From: Kineosporia sp. NBRC 101731
Lineage (GTDB): Bacteria; Actinomycetota; Actinomycetes; Actinomycetales; Kineosporiaceae
Length of the DNA: 64,000 nt
NCBI RefSeq assembly: GCF_030269305.1
Contig: NZ_BSTC01000006.1
Coordinates: 62,001 to 126,000 of the forward strand
Direction of reading: 5' to 3'
In this document: one piece after another, positions 8,062 to 16,867 of the stretch
Layout of the letters: each line of letters begins with the position of its first letter
Position numbering within the stretch: position 1 is the first letter of the stretch
Notes under the pieces: model-generated
What the model was told of the DNA's origin: nothing
What the model saw: only the letters and a program-made list of their open reading frames with translations
The model's database searches: none
Position numbers and translations under genes: made by a program

Positions 8062-9201
8062 ATGAACACGTCAGAACGAGCCGTCGCCAGTCTTGGCCTG
8101 CACCACGTTCTTCCGCCGTACATGCTGGAACATCTGGCCGAACACGGGCCGGAGCGGCTGCGTGAGGCCGCCCGTGCCGATCTCGCCGTCGACCGGCAAC
8201 TACGTTCCGCCCGGGCCGCCCGGCCCATCGCCCGGTTCGGCAATGCCGCCGAGGCGACCGACACCACGCCGAACCGCACCATCTACGACGCGAAGAACCG
8301 CCGTCAGCTCCCCGGGGTCGAGGTGCTGCGGGAGGGCGGGCAGCCGGTCTCCGACATCGCCGTCACCGAGGCCTACGACGGGCTGGGTGCCACGTTCACG
8401 TTCTGGTGGGATGTGTTCGGGCGCAACTCGATCGACGGCAACGGGCTGCCGCTCGATGCCAGCGTCCACTACGGCCGCGACTACGACAATGCCTTCTGGG
8501 ACGGGCAGCAGATGGTCTTCGGTGACGGCGACGGCACCCTGTTCAACCGGTTCACCGTCTCGCTCGACGTGATCGGGCACGAGCTCGCCCACGGTGTCAC
8601 CGGGGCCGTGCGCGATCTGGTGTACGAGGGGCAGTCGGGAGCGCTCAACGAGTCGATGTCCGACGTGTTCGGCAGCCTGGTCAAGCAGTACGCGGCCGGG
8701 CAGACCGCGGAGGAGTCCGACTGGCTCATCGGTGCGGGTCTGCTGGCGGCCGGGGTGCAGGGCACCGCCCTGCGCTCGATGAAGGCACCGGGCACCGCCT
8801 ACGACGACCCCGACCTGGGCAAAGACCCGCAGCCCGCCACCATGACCGACTTCGTCGAGATGACCGACGACAACGGTGGCGTGCACGTGAACTCGGGTAT
8901 CCCGAACCGGGCGTTCTACCTGGCCGCCATCGGTTTCGGCGGATACGCGTGGGAGCAGGCGGGCCACATCTGGTTCGGGGCGCTGTCCAGCCCCGACCTC
9001 AGCACCACCGCCACCTTCGCCGAGTTCGCCGCGGCCACCGTGGCCCAGGCCAACACCCTGTTCGGTCCCGAGGCCGGTGCGGTGGTGGCCGACGCGTGGG
9101 GTCAGGTGGAGGTCGAGGTGATCGTCGAACTCCCGGAAGACGACGACCCCGTCGTGGACGTCACGCAGACGGATGCGAGGGCCGAGCAGACCGGCGCCTG
9201 A
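8062..9201 (+). CDS. Protealysin-like M4 metalloprotease (thermolysin fold)
   Basis: The 379-residue zinc endopeptidase has the active site HELAH (H173-H177), the third zinc ligand E197 in NESMSD (24 residues after H173, as in thermolysin) and the proton-donor-region His near residue 275 (GGVHVNSG). It has no signal peptide. A short propeptide of about 55 residues carries the PPYML motif typical of protealysin-type enzymes, and the long FTP propeptide of secreted thermolysins is absent. It probably works inside the cell or leaves by a non-classical route. CAGGGGGAG precedes ATG 8062. The partner inhibitor is encoded upstream. Confidence 0.93.
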   Translation: MNTSERAVASLGLHHVLPPYMLEHLAEHGPERLREAARADLAVDRQLRSARAARPIARFGNAAEATDTTPNRTIYDAKNRRQLPGVEVLREGGQPVSDIAVTEAYDGLGATFTFWWDVFGRNSIDGNGLPLDASVHYGRDYDNAFWDGQQMVFGDGDGTLFNRFTVSLDVIGHELAHGVTGAVRDLVYEGQSGALNESMSDVFGSLVKQYAAGQTAEESDWLIGAGLLAAGVQGTALRSMKAPGTAYDDPDLGKDPQPATMTDFVEMTDDNGGVHVNSGIPNRAFYLAAIGFGGYAWEQAGHIWFGALSSPDLSTTATFAEFAAATVAQANTLFGPEAGAVVADAWGQVEVEVIVELPEDDDPVVDVTQTDARAEQTGA

Positions 9202-9224
9202 CGGGAAGGGGAGCCTGACGGGAT

Positions 9225-9304
9225 GTGGGCCTGCCGGATGTGAGGCCTGCCGGATGTGAGGCCTGCCGGATGTGAGGCCTGCCGGATGTGAGGCCTGCCG
9301 GATG
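9225..9304. repeat. 16-bp tandem repeat, five units
   Basis: Five near-identical 16-bp units (core GGCCTGCCGGATG) lie between the end of the protease gene and the convergent M15 gene. Since 16 is not a multiple of three, the array is not coding. It may sit in the 3' UTRs of both genes. Confidence 0.85.
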
Positions 9305-9371
9305 CGAGGGCCGGGATGCCTGATCCCGGCCCCCCATCCCCGGATCTCATGAGCCGGCCGTTGCGGGAGGT

Positions 9372-10196
9372 TCAGGCGTAGTACCAGACCGCCGGTTCGG
9401 CCGGGCTGCCCTGGCGCAGGTCCACGTGCTGCACGTTCCCGTCGGCGCGGTGAACGCCGATGCCCGTGTAGGTGTCCAGATCCTTGATGCGGCTCAGGGA
9501 GACGGTGGGCGGGATGTCGATGGCGTCACCCCTGAGGTGCCTCGACGACGCGGCTGCGCCCACCGCGCGGTTGTGTCCGGTGCAGCGGCACCACGCCAGC
9601 GGCACCAAGCCGTCCGGGAAACACGTCGCCTGCAGTTCCTCGGCAGCGATCACCGACTGCCGGGTGGGCCAGATCCGACGGCAGTCGGCGTAGTGACCCC
9701 CGCACGGACACTGGGTCTGCGTGAACGAGAAGTGCGGCGACATGGTCGGCCGTCCGTCGAGGCTGCGCTGGTACGACTCGTCGATGGCCTGACTGGCCCG
9801 GGGCCCCATGATGCTGTTGGCCACGCTGCCCTCCATGAGCGAGGGGCCGAGCCGGAACCAGCCGGTCTTGAACGCGCGCACCGCCTGGTCACGCTCACCG
9901 GTGGTGCGGATGCGGAAACCGATGGCCCGCAGCCGCCGCGTCAGTTCGGTCCCGGTGAGCGTGGCGGACGCCGCGCGAGGGGAACGGGGCACGACGACGA
10001 GGCCCGGCACGTCGTCCGGCAGCCCCTTCTCCAGTTCCAGGGCGTCACCGGAGACGTCGGAGCGTGGTGAGAGCGGGTTGCGGTCGTTCGCGTCCGGACT
10101 GTCCTGCGCGATCGGGTCGCGATCAGGCTCGGGGCAGACGAGTCGGAGGGAATCGTCCGTGGTCGTTGTGGCGTCGTCGGGGGTCACGAGAGACAT
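9372..10196 (-). CDS. M15-like peptidase domain protein (D-Ala-D-Ala carboxypeptidase fold)
   Basis: The 274-residue product has an acidic, unstructured N-terminus (about 1-60), a middle helical region and a C-terminal zinc-peptidase-like domain. That domain carries SSRHLRGDAIDI (a His-x6-Asp pair of metal ligands) and a later His in VQHVDLR, the metal-ligand pattern of M15/VanY-type enzymes. There are extra Cys residues (CPCGGHYADC, CRCTGH). No signal peptide is visible, which is odd for a wall enzyme. The ATG at 10196 follows the likely domain boundary but lacks a strong ribosome binding site. Substrate unknown. Confidence 0.6.
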   Translation of the reverse strand: MSLVTPDDATTTTDDSLRLVCPEPDRDPIAQDSPDANDRNPLSPRSDVSGDALELEKGLPDDVPGLVVVPRSPRAASATLTGTELTRRLRAIGFRIRTTGERDQAVRAFKTGWFRLGPSLMEGSVANSIMGPRASQAIDESYQRSLDGRPTMSPHFSFTQTQCPCGGHYADCRRIWPTRQSVIAAEELQATCFPDGLVPLAWCRCTGHNRAVGAAASSRHLRGDAIDIPPTVSLSRIKDLDTYTGIGVHRADGNVQHVDLRQGSPAEPAVWYYA

Positions 10197-10267
10197 GATT
10201 CGAGACCGGTGGCCACGCCCGCAACGTGTGTAACAGGATTCTTCGCCGTGAATGGACTGTGAGTATG

Positions 10268-10309
10268 GCGTATCACCGTGTGTCGATTGAGCATCGCTGG
10301 GTGATACGC
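10268..10309. promoter_or_regulatory. Inverted repeat in the divergent promoter region
   Basis: Half-sites GCGTATCACC (10268-10277) and GGTGATACGC (10300-10309) are perfect inverted repeats 22 nt apart, between the divergent M15 gene and the ABC importer operon. The layout suits an operator for a dimeric regulator or a stem in the importer leader. Confidence 0.5.
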
Positions 10310-10438
10310 GAACGCGGGTGAACCGCTCCATCCGGGTGTGCCGACAAGATCCCCGTCCGGTCGTTGTCGTCGTCCTCCATCGACGGGGCCGGAGCCCGGG
10401 TGCTGTAGTGGGCACCGGTAACCGACGCAGGGAGATCA

Positions 10439-11758
10439 GTGAACATCGTCAGCCGCCGTGCGGTCCTGGCCGTCTTCGCCGCCAGTACGGCCGGAGCGCT
10501 CGCAGCGTGCGCCCAGGCACCCTCGACGACGGGATCGGCGGCGACCTTCACCCCGTCGTCCGACCTGGCGGCCCCCGGCAGCACCATTCCACCGGTCTCG
10601 GTCAAGGCCGCGTTCCCGCCGTGGGGTGACGAACTGCTCGGGGTGGCGGGCATCGACGACGGCTACTACCAGGCGGTCGGTATCACCATCACGCCGGAGC
10701 CCTACGGCGCCCAGCAGGATCTGCTGATGAACCTCACCCCGCTGATCAACGGCCAGGTCGAGCTGGGCGGGGGGTACGTTCCCTCGATCGCGAACCAGAT
10801 CGACAACGTGCAGAACGTGGTCGGATTCGCCGTCAGCGACGTCAGTTACGTGTACCGCATCGTCGCGCCGACCGGTAAGTACCGGACCGTCGCCCAGGAG
10901 ATGAAGGCCGGAGCCACCTTCACCGAAGCCCTGACCACGGTGATGGCACAGCTCAAGGGCCAGAAGCTGATCTGCGTCGAGGGCGGCAGCCCGCTGTTCC
11001 GCAACACCGTGGCCGAAGCGGCCGGGCTCGACCTGGACCAGGACGTCGACATCGAGTTCCTGGCCAACCCCGACCTGGTGAAGGCCGGGTTCGCGGGCAA
11101 GGCCGACTTCCTCTCCCCGTCGTCGGCGGGATTCGTGGTGCAGTTGCAGCAGAAGGGCTGGGAACCGCTGGTCGACCTGCGCCAGGTGATCGACAACCTG
11201 CCCTCCGAGGAGACCCTGCCCCTGCGCTTCACCTACTCCGGCCTGGTCACGACCACCGACTACGCGCAGGACAACTTCGAGACCCTGCTGCGCTTCACCA
11301 GCGTGATCTACCGGCTGATCGACGAGATGGAGGCCGACCCGGAGGCCACCGCCGCGAAGTTCGTCGACTACCTGAACAGCTACACCGGCACCGACCTGAC
11401 GGCGAAGGAACTGGCCGGGAGCTTCGACGACATCTACTCGCTGCGCAATTTCGACCGGGCCACCGAGTTCTACACCGATCAGAGTGACCCGTTCTTCTAC
11501 GAGAGCGTGGCCACCGCCAACCTCGCGGTGCTGGCCGGGCAGGGCGTGATCGGTCAGGGCCACACCCCCGACGAACTCAGCATCGCCGGCAAGGTCTACG
11601 CGGCCCTGGTGCGCTACCGCCAGGAGGCCGACAAGGCCCTGGCCGCCGCCCCCGACAGCGACCTGAAGCAGCAGGCCCAGACCCACTACGACGCCCGCAA
11701 CTACCTCGACGCCTACCGCTTCGCGGCCGCCTCGACAGCGGCGGCCGGCCAGAATTGA
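10439..11758 (+). CDS. ABC importer substrate-binding lipoprotein (NitT/TauT/NMT1-like)
   Basis: The 439-residue product begins at GTG 10439 after CAGGGAG. It has a basic N-terminus, a hydrophobic stretch and a lipobox (ALAAC, Cys24), so it should be lipid-anchored on the outer face of the membrane. The mature part has the periplasmic-binding fold of the NMT1/nitrate/taurine group, for example a segment around DDGYYQAVGITITPEPYG. The ligand cannot be read from sequence; nitrate, sulfonates, riboflavin or pyrimidine precursors are family options. The three following genes encode the permeases and ATPase, and their overlaps indicate one operon. Confidence 0.85.
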   Translation: MNIVSRRAVLAVFAASTAGALAACAQAPSTTGSAATFTPSSDLAAPGSTIPPVSVKAAFPPWGDELLGVAGIDDGYYQAVGITITPEPYGAQQDLLMNLTPLINGQVELGGGYVPSIANQIDNVQNVVGFAVSDVSYVYRIVAPTGKYRTVAQEMKAGATFTEALTTVMAQLKGQKLICVEGGSPLFRNTVAEAAGLDLDQDVDIEFLANPDLVKAGFAGKADFLSPSSAGFVVQLQQKGWEPLVDLRQVIDNLPSEETLPLRFTYSGLVTTTDYAQDNFETLLRFTSVIYRLIDEMEADPEATAAKFVDYLNSYTGTDLTAKELAGSFDDIYSLRNFDRATEFYTDQSDPFFYESVATANLAVLAGQGVIGQGHTPDELSIAGKVYAALVRYRQEADKALAAAPDSDLKQQAQTHYDARNYLDAYRFAAASTAAAGQN

Positions 11759-12552
11759 GGACGACGCGCAGCCCCCGGCTCGCGGCGATCCTCTGGGGGG
11801 CGGCCGGGTTCGCCGGCCTCTGGGCACTCTGGGAGCTCGCCGCCCTCGGCGTCGCGAACGACGCGGTGCTCCCGGGCCCCCGCGTGGTGCTCTGGCAGTT
11901 CGAGCAGCACGCCGGCGGGGACCGGGGCCTGGAGTTCCTCGGCATCGAGCACTCCTCGTACGGCATCAATCTGGCCTGGACCGTCGGCACCGCGGGCCTG
12001 GGCTGGCTGCTCGGGAGCACGCTGGGCGTCGTGGCCGGGCTGGGGGCCGCGCGCCGGCAGTGGCTGCGCGACGTCACCGAGCCCGTGCTGTTCGTCTTCG
12101 GGGCCGTGCCGGTGCTCGTCGTGGCGCCCCTGCTGCTCGTCTGGCTGGGCACCGGGCCGGTGGGCAAGCTGACCCTGGTGACCTTCTTCTGCTTCGTCGT
12201 GGTCGCGGTCGTCGCCCAGTCGGCGGCCCTCAACCTCCCCCCGGCCGTGGAGGAGTACGCCGCCACCCTGGGCCTCGACGCCCCGGCCCGGTTCCGCGCG
12301 GTGGTCCTGCCCGCCGCCTTCCCGGCGATCGTGGCCGTGCTGCGCCTGGCCCTGGCCACGGGCATCGGTCTGGAGGCCAGTGCCGAACTGCTCGGATCCC
12401 GGGTCGGCATGGGCCGTCTGATCTCGCTACGGGCCCAGCAGGGCAACGTCGGTGAGGTACTGTCCCTGTCCATCACCCTCGGCCTGGTGGCCGTACTGCT
12501 GGACACAGCCGTCCGCGCCGCGGTGGCCCCGGTCTTGAGGTGGCAGGGATGA
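11755..12552 (+). CDS. ABC importer permease (NitT/TauT family)
   Basis: A 265-residue BPD_transp_1-type membrane protein with about six hydrophobic helices. It carries the EAA-loop region that docks the ATPase (EEYAATLGLDAPARFRAVVLP). The TTG start at 11755 overlaps the stop codon of the binding protein by four bases, indicating translational coupling. A second, distinct permease is encoded after the ATPase, so the importer is probably a heterodimer. Confidence 0.85.
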   Translation: MRTTRSPRLAAILWGAAGFAGLWALWELAALGVANDAVLPGPRVVLWQFEQHAGGDRGLEFLGIEHSSYGINLAWTVGTAGLGWLLGSTLGVVAGLGAARRQWLRDVTEPVLFVFGAVPVLVVAPLLLVWLGTGPVGKLTLVTFFCFVVVAVVAQSAALNLPPAVEEYAATLGLDAPARFRAVVLPAAFPAIVAVLRLALATGIGLEASAELLGSRVGMGRLISLRAQQGNVGEVLSLSITLGLVAVLLDTAVRAAVAPVLRWQG

Positions 12553-13313
12553 GCGAGATGCCGGGCACCATGGGCCTGGAGGTCCGCCGCCTCACCGTCA
12601 CCTACGGCTCCGGCCCGAAGGCCGTCACCCCGCTGCGCGACCTCGACCTCGACGTGCCCCGCAACCAGTTCCTCTGCGTGCTCGGGCCTTCCGGCCAGGG
12701 CAAGAGCACCCTGCTGCGCTGCCTGGCCGGGCTGCTCGCCCCGACCTCGGGCACGGTCACCGCCCTGGGCCAACCGGTCACCGGCCCGAGCGCCACCCGG
12801 GGCATGGTCTTTCAGCAGGACGCGATTCCCGGCTGGCTGCGTGTCGCCGACAACGTCGCGCTCGGCCCCCGCAACCGCAAGCTGCCCGAGCACCAGTGGC
12901 GCCCCCGCGTGGACCACTTCATCGAGGCCGTCGGACTCCGCGGGCGCGAACGCGCCTGGCCCCGCGAACTGTCCGGCGGCATGCGCAAACGGGTCGCGGT
13001 GGCAGCGGTTTTCGCCAACGATCCGGGCATCCTGCTGATGGACGAGCCGTTCTCCTCCCTCGATCACCTGACCCGTCAGGACCTGCACGAGACCCTCCTG
13101 ACCCTCTGGCAGGAGACCGGTAAGACCATCGTGTTCGTCACCCACGACGTCGACGAGGCCCTCGTACTCGCCGACCGCGTCGTGGTGATCGCCGGCGGGG
13201 GAGTACGGGCCGACGCCGTGGTCCCCTTCCCCCGCCCCCGCACCGCCGACCTGCGGATGGACGCGGCAGCGAACGCCCTGCGCGCAGACCTCCTCCGGCA
13301 CCTGGCCGGATGA
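12549..13313 (+). CDS. ABC importer ATP-binding protein (NitT/TauT family)
   Basis: The 254-residue ATPase shows Walker A (GPSGQGKST), a Q-loop ([11 protein letters not shown]), the signature [12 protein letters not shown], Walker B ([12 protein letters not shown]) and the switch His (FVTHDVDEA). The DEPFSSLD and THDVDEA motifs are typical of the nitrate/taurine importer group. ATG 12549 overlaps the upstream stop (ATGA). An in-frame GTG nine bases earlier is possible. It energises uptake of the unknown ligand bound by the 10439 lipoprotein. Confidence 0.9.
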   Translation: MSEMPGTMGLEVRRLTVTYGSGPKAVTPLRDLDLDVPRNQFLCVLGPSGQGKSTLLRCLAGLLAPTSGTVTALGQPVTGPSATRGMVFQQDAIPGWLRVADNVALGPRNRKLPEHQWRPRVDHFIEAVGLRGRERAWPRELSGGMRKRVAVAAVFANDPGILLMDEPFSSLDHLTRQDLHETLLTLWQETGKTIVFVTHDVDEALVLADRVVVIAGGGVRADAVVPFPRPRTADLRMDAAANALRADLLRHLAG

Positions 13314-14257
13314 GCAAGGTGAGCTTCCCGCCAGGGGCGAGTCGTCGTCCCTCATCCGACGCGGTCGCCGACGTCGCCCTCAACAAGGTCGAGGGGGTTC
13401 GGTCCTCGCGTTTCGGGGTTCGCCTGAGGACGCGCGCCCGCGGGCGCGCGCTGGTCGCCGGAAGTCTGGCCGGGCTCGTCCTCTGGCAGGTCCTCGCCGT
13501 GATCGTCGGTGCCGTGACCGCCCAGGGAGCGCAGATCGTCCCCCCGCTCCCGACGATCTTCACCAGCGGCGTCACCGGGCTGAGTCACTTCTACCAGGGC
13601 GGTCTGGGCCCGGCCACCACGATCCAGGGCGCGCCCGACTCGGTGGGACTGGCGGCGCTCGCCGTCGGGCAGAACGGCCTGGTGACCTTGGTCCGGTTCT
13701 GGGCCGGGTACCTGCTCGCCGTCGGCCTGGGTCTACCTGCCGGACTGCTCGTGGCCGGCGCCCGGCCGGTGCGCCACGCCGTGGGAGGCGTGGGTGGGCT
13801 GCTGCGGATGCTGCCGCTCCTGGCCATGGCACCGCTGTTCACGCTGTGGTTCGGGGCGACCGGCCGGGCCGCCGTGCTCTTCGTGACCTTCGGCGCCTTC
13901 TGGGTGGTGCTGCTCGCCACCTCGAACGCCGTGGCCAACCTGCCGTCCCACGTCACCGATTACCCGCGCACGCTCGGGCTGGGGCCCGTCCGGCTGCGGA
14001 CCCGGGTGATCCTCCCGGCGGTCCTGCCGCAGCTGCGGGGAGCTCTGATGCTGGCGGCCGGCACCGCCTGGGCCTGTGTGCTGGCCTCCGAGCTGTACGG
14101 CATCCAGTCCGGCCTGGGCTGGGCCCTGAACCAGACCCTGGTCTACTCGCTCGTCGACCAGATGATCGTGCTGGCACTGCTCTTCGCGGGACTTTCGCTG
14201 GCCTCGTTACGCCTCGTCGATGCGGTGACCGGCCACCTGACCCGATGGACTGAGTAG
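13310..14257 (+). CDS. Second ABC importer permease (NitT/TauT family)
   Basis: A 315-residue permease with a 45-residue basic N-terminal extension and about six transmembrane helices. The EAA-type loop is near YPRTLGLGPVRLRTRVILP. Its ATG overlaps the stop of the ATPase gene (ATGA). It is clearly different in sequence from the first permease, so the complex is likely a heterodimer. The gene ends 68 bp before cydA; whether transcription reads on into the cytochrome operon is open. Confidence 0.85.
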   Translation: MSKVSFPPGASRRPSSDAVADVALNKVEGVRSSRFGVRLRTRARGRALVAGSLAGLVLWQVLAVIVGAVTAQGAQIVPPLPTIFTSGVTGLSHFYQGGLGPATTIQGAPDSVGLAALAVGQNGLVTLVRFWAGYLLAVGLGLPAGLLVAGARPVRHAVGGVGGLLRMLPLLAMAPLFTLWFGATGRAAVLFVTFGAFWVVLLATSNAVANLPSHVTDYPRTLGLGPVRLRTRVILPAVLPQLRGALMLAAGTAWACVLASELYGIQSGLGWALNQTLVYSLVDQMIVLALLFAGLSLASLRLVDAVTGHLTRWTE

Positions 14258-14325
14258 TACCGGCCCTGCCCGTGCAGGACCTATGTCACTACAGGCGACC
14301 CTCGACAGGGGGACAAGGTGGCACT

Positions 14326-15801
14326 ATGGACGCCCTCGACCTGGCCCGATGGCAGTTCGGTGTCACCACCGTCTACCACTTCATCTTCGTTCCCCTGACC
14401 ATCGGCCTGGCCCCGATGGTCGCGATCATGCAGACCCTGTGGGTCCGCACCGACGACGAGCGCTGGCTGCGCATGACCAAGTTCTTCGGGAAGCTCTTCC
14501 TGATCAACTTCGCGATCGGCGTCGTCACCGGCATCGTGCAGGAGTTCCAGTTCGGCATGAACTGGAGCGAGTACTCACGCTTCGTCGGTGACGTTTTCGG
14601 CGCCCCCCTCGCGATGGAGGGCCTGCTCGCCTTCTTCCTCGAGTCCACGTTCATCGGGGCCTGGATCTTCGGGTGGGACCGCCTGCCCCGCAAGATCCAC
14701 CTGGCCTGTATCTGGCTGGCCGCGCTGGGTGTGAACCTCTCCGCGTTCTTCATCCTCACCGCCAACTCGTTCATGCAGCACCCGGTCGGCGTGGAGTTCA
14801 ACGCCGAATCCGGTCGGGCCGAGCTGACGAGCATCGGCGACCTGCTGACGAACAGCACCGTGCTGTGGGCCTTCCCGCACCAGATCACGGCGGCGTTCAT
14901 GACCGCGGCGACGTTCGTCGCGGGCATCGCCGGCTGGTGGATGGTGAAGGCGCGGTTCCAGGCCCGGGCCGATCTGGCGGTCGGTTCCGACGACTCCGGC
15001 GTGAAGCACCCGGGGGCCGAGCTGTACCGCCCGGTCTTCCGGCTCGCCTGCGTGGTGCTGCTGCTCGCGGGGGTCGGCGTCGCCTTCACCGGTGACGGCC
15101 AGGCCAAGCTGATGTACAAGCAGCAGCCCATGAAGATGGCCGCCGCCGAGGGCCTGTGCGACACCGAGACCGGCGCCGGCTTCAGCCTGTTCGCGATCGG
15201 CAACCCGGGTCCCGGGCACTGCGACGTGACCACCGTGTCGATCCCGTACATCTACTCGTTCATGGCCACCGGAGACTTCAACGCCGAGGTCAAGGGGGTC
15301 AACGACCTTCAGGCCGAGTACTCCGAGAAGTACGGCGACGGAACCGACTACGTGCCGGTGCTGGCGTCCACCTACTGGAACTTCCGCTTCATGATCCTGT
15401 TCGGCGTCATCGCCGCCGCGTTCGGCGCCATCGGCCTGTGGGCCACGCGCGGCGGCCGCACCCCCGGCCGCTGGTTCGGCCGGTTCGCGCTGATCGCCGT
15501 CCCGATGCCGTTCCTGGCCAACCTGACTGGCTGGGTGTTCACCGAGATGGGCCGCCAGCCCTGGGTGGTCGCCCCCAACCCGACCGGTGACCCGGCGGTC
15601 CGGATGCTCACCTCCGAGGGTGTCTCCACGGTGGGCCCCTGGTCGGTCGGTGTCTCGCTGGTCGTGTTCACCCTGCTGTACGGGTCGCTCGCGGTGGTCT
15701 GGTTCGGGCTGATCCGCCGGTACACCGCGGCGGGTGCCCCCGAGGTCGAGGCTGGATCCGACCACGACGACGCCGACCGCCCGCTCAGCTTCGCCTACTG
15801 A
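14326..15801 (+). CDS. cydA: Cytochrome bd ubiquinol/menaquinol oxidase subunit I
   Basis: The 491-residue membrane subunit oxidises quinol and reduces oxygen at haems b558, b595 and d. It shows the N-terminal haem-ligand region (YHFIFVPLTIG), a second conserved His (FPHQITAAF) and the Met-containing FRFMILFG segment. A relatively short Q-loop is present, as in most actinobacteria. ATG 14326 follows AGGGGGA; the longer frame from 14272 has no support. It heads cydA-cydB-cydD-cydC, the usual actinobacterial order. Confidence 0.96.
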   Translation: MDALDLARWQFGVTTVYHFIFVPLTIGLAPMVAIMQTLWVRTDDERWLRMTKFFGKLFLINFAIGVVTGIVQEFQFGMNWSEYSRFVGDVFGAPLAMEGLLAFFLESTFIGAWIFGWDRLPRKIHLACIWLAALGVNLSAFFILTANSFMQHPVGVEFNAESGRAELTSIGDLLTNSTVLWAFPHQITAAFMTAATFVAGIAGWWMVKARFQARADLAVGSDDSGVKHPGAELYRPVFRLACVVLLLAGVGVAFTGDGQAKLMYKQQPMKMAAAEGLCDTETGAGFSLFAIGNPGPGHCDVTTVSIPYIYSFMATGDFNAEVKGVNDLQAEYSEKYGDGTDYVPVLASTYWNFRFMILFGVIAAAFGAIGLWATRGGRTPGRWFGRFALIAVPMPFLANLTGWVFTEMGRQPWVVAPNPTGDPAVRMLTSEGVSTVGPWSVGVSLVVFTLLYGSLAVVWFGLIRRYTAAGAPEVEAGSDHDDADRPLSFAY

Positions 15802-15817
15802 AAAACGGAGTCCTGTC

Positions 15818-16867
15818 GTGGATCTCGTCACCTTCTGGTTCATCCTCATCACCGTCTTATGGGTCGTCTACTTCGTCCTCGAGGGATTCGACTTCGGTGT
15901 CGGCATGCTGCTGCCCTTCCTGGGGAAGACCGACACCGAGCGTCGCGTCCTGATCAACACCATCGCCCCGGTCTGGGACGGCAACGAGGTCTGGCTGATC
16001 ACCGCCGGTGCCGCCATCTTCGCCGCCTTCCCGGAGTGGTACGCCACCCTGTTCTCCGGCTTCTACCTGCCGCTGCTGCTGATCCTGGCCGGTCTCATCG
16101 CCCGCGGTGTCGCGTTCGAGTACCGCGGCACGATCGAGAGTGACAGGTGGCGCCGCACCTGGGACGGCGCGATCATCTTCGGCTCCGTGGTGCCCGCCCT
16201 GCTGTGGGGCGTCGCCTTCGCCAACATCGTCGCGGGTGTGCCGATCGACGCCGACAAGCAGTTCACCGGAAGTCTTCTCACCCTGCTCAACCCGTACGGT
16301 CTGCTCGGCGGCCTGACCACCCTGCTGCTGTTCGCCTTCCACGGCGCGCTGTTCCTCGGCCTGCGCACCGAGGGTGAGATTCGCACCCGGGCGATCGATC
16401 TGGGCGCGAAGCTGGCCCTGCCCACGATCGTCGTGGCCGCGGTGTTCGCGGTCTGGACCCAGCTGGCCCACGGCCAGGCCTGGACCTGGGCGCTCGTCGT
16501 GATCGCCGCGCTGGCCCTGATCAACGCCGGGTACTGCGCCCTGAAGCACCAGGAGGGGCGTGGTTTCGCGAGCACCAGCATCGCCACCGTGGCGGCGGTC
16601 GTGCTGCTGTTCGGCTCGCTGTTCCCCGACGTGATGCCCTCGTCCACCAGCGCCGCGTTCTCGCTCACCATCCACAACGCCTCGTCCACGCACTACACGC
16701 TGGTCGTGATGAGCTGGGTGGCCTGCCTGATGACGCCGGTCGTGATCCTCTACCAGGCCTGGACCTACTGGGTCTTCCGGCACCGCATCGGTGTCGCGAA
16801 GATCCCGCCGGGCCACGGCCTGCTCTGGGACGCCAAGAAGGCAACCACCACGGAAGCTGCTGTCTGA
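15818..16867 (+). CDS. cydB: Cytochrome bd oxidase subunit II
   Basis: The 349-residue polytopic subunit carries the family hallmarks LEGFDFGVGMLLP near the N-terminus and APVWDGNEVWLI. It pairs with CydA to form the proton-motive but non-pumping terminal oxidase used at low oxygen or under nitrosative stress. GTG 15818 (ACGGAG upstream) is chosen because it starts just before the first helix. The stop overlaps the cydD start by one base. Confidence 0.96.
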   Translation: MDLVTFWFILITVLWVVYFVLEGFDFGVGMLLPFLGKTDTERRVLINTIAPVWDGNEVWLITAGAAIFAAFPEWYATLFSGFYLPLLLILAGLIARGVAFEYRGTIESDRWRRTWDGAIIFGSVVPALLWGVAFANIVAGVPIDADKQFTGSLLTLLNPYGLLGGLTTLLLFAFHGALFLGLRTEGEIRTRAIDLGAKLALPTIVVAAVFAVWTQLAHGQAWTWALVVIAALALINAGYCALKHQEGRGFASTSIATVAAVVLLFGSLFPDVMPSSTSAAFSLTIHNASSTHYTLVVMSWVACLMTPVVILYQAWTYWVFRHRIGVAKIPPGHGLLWDAKKATTTEAAV

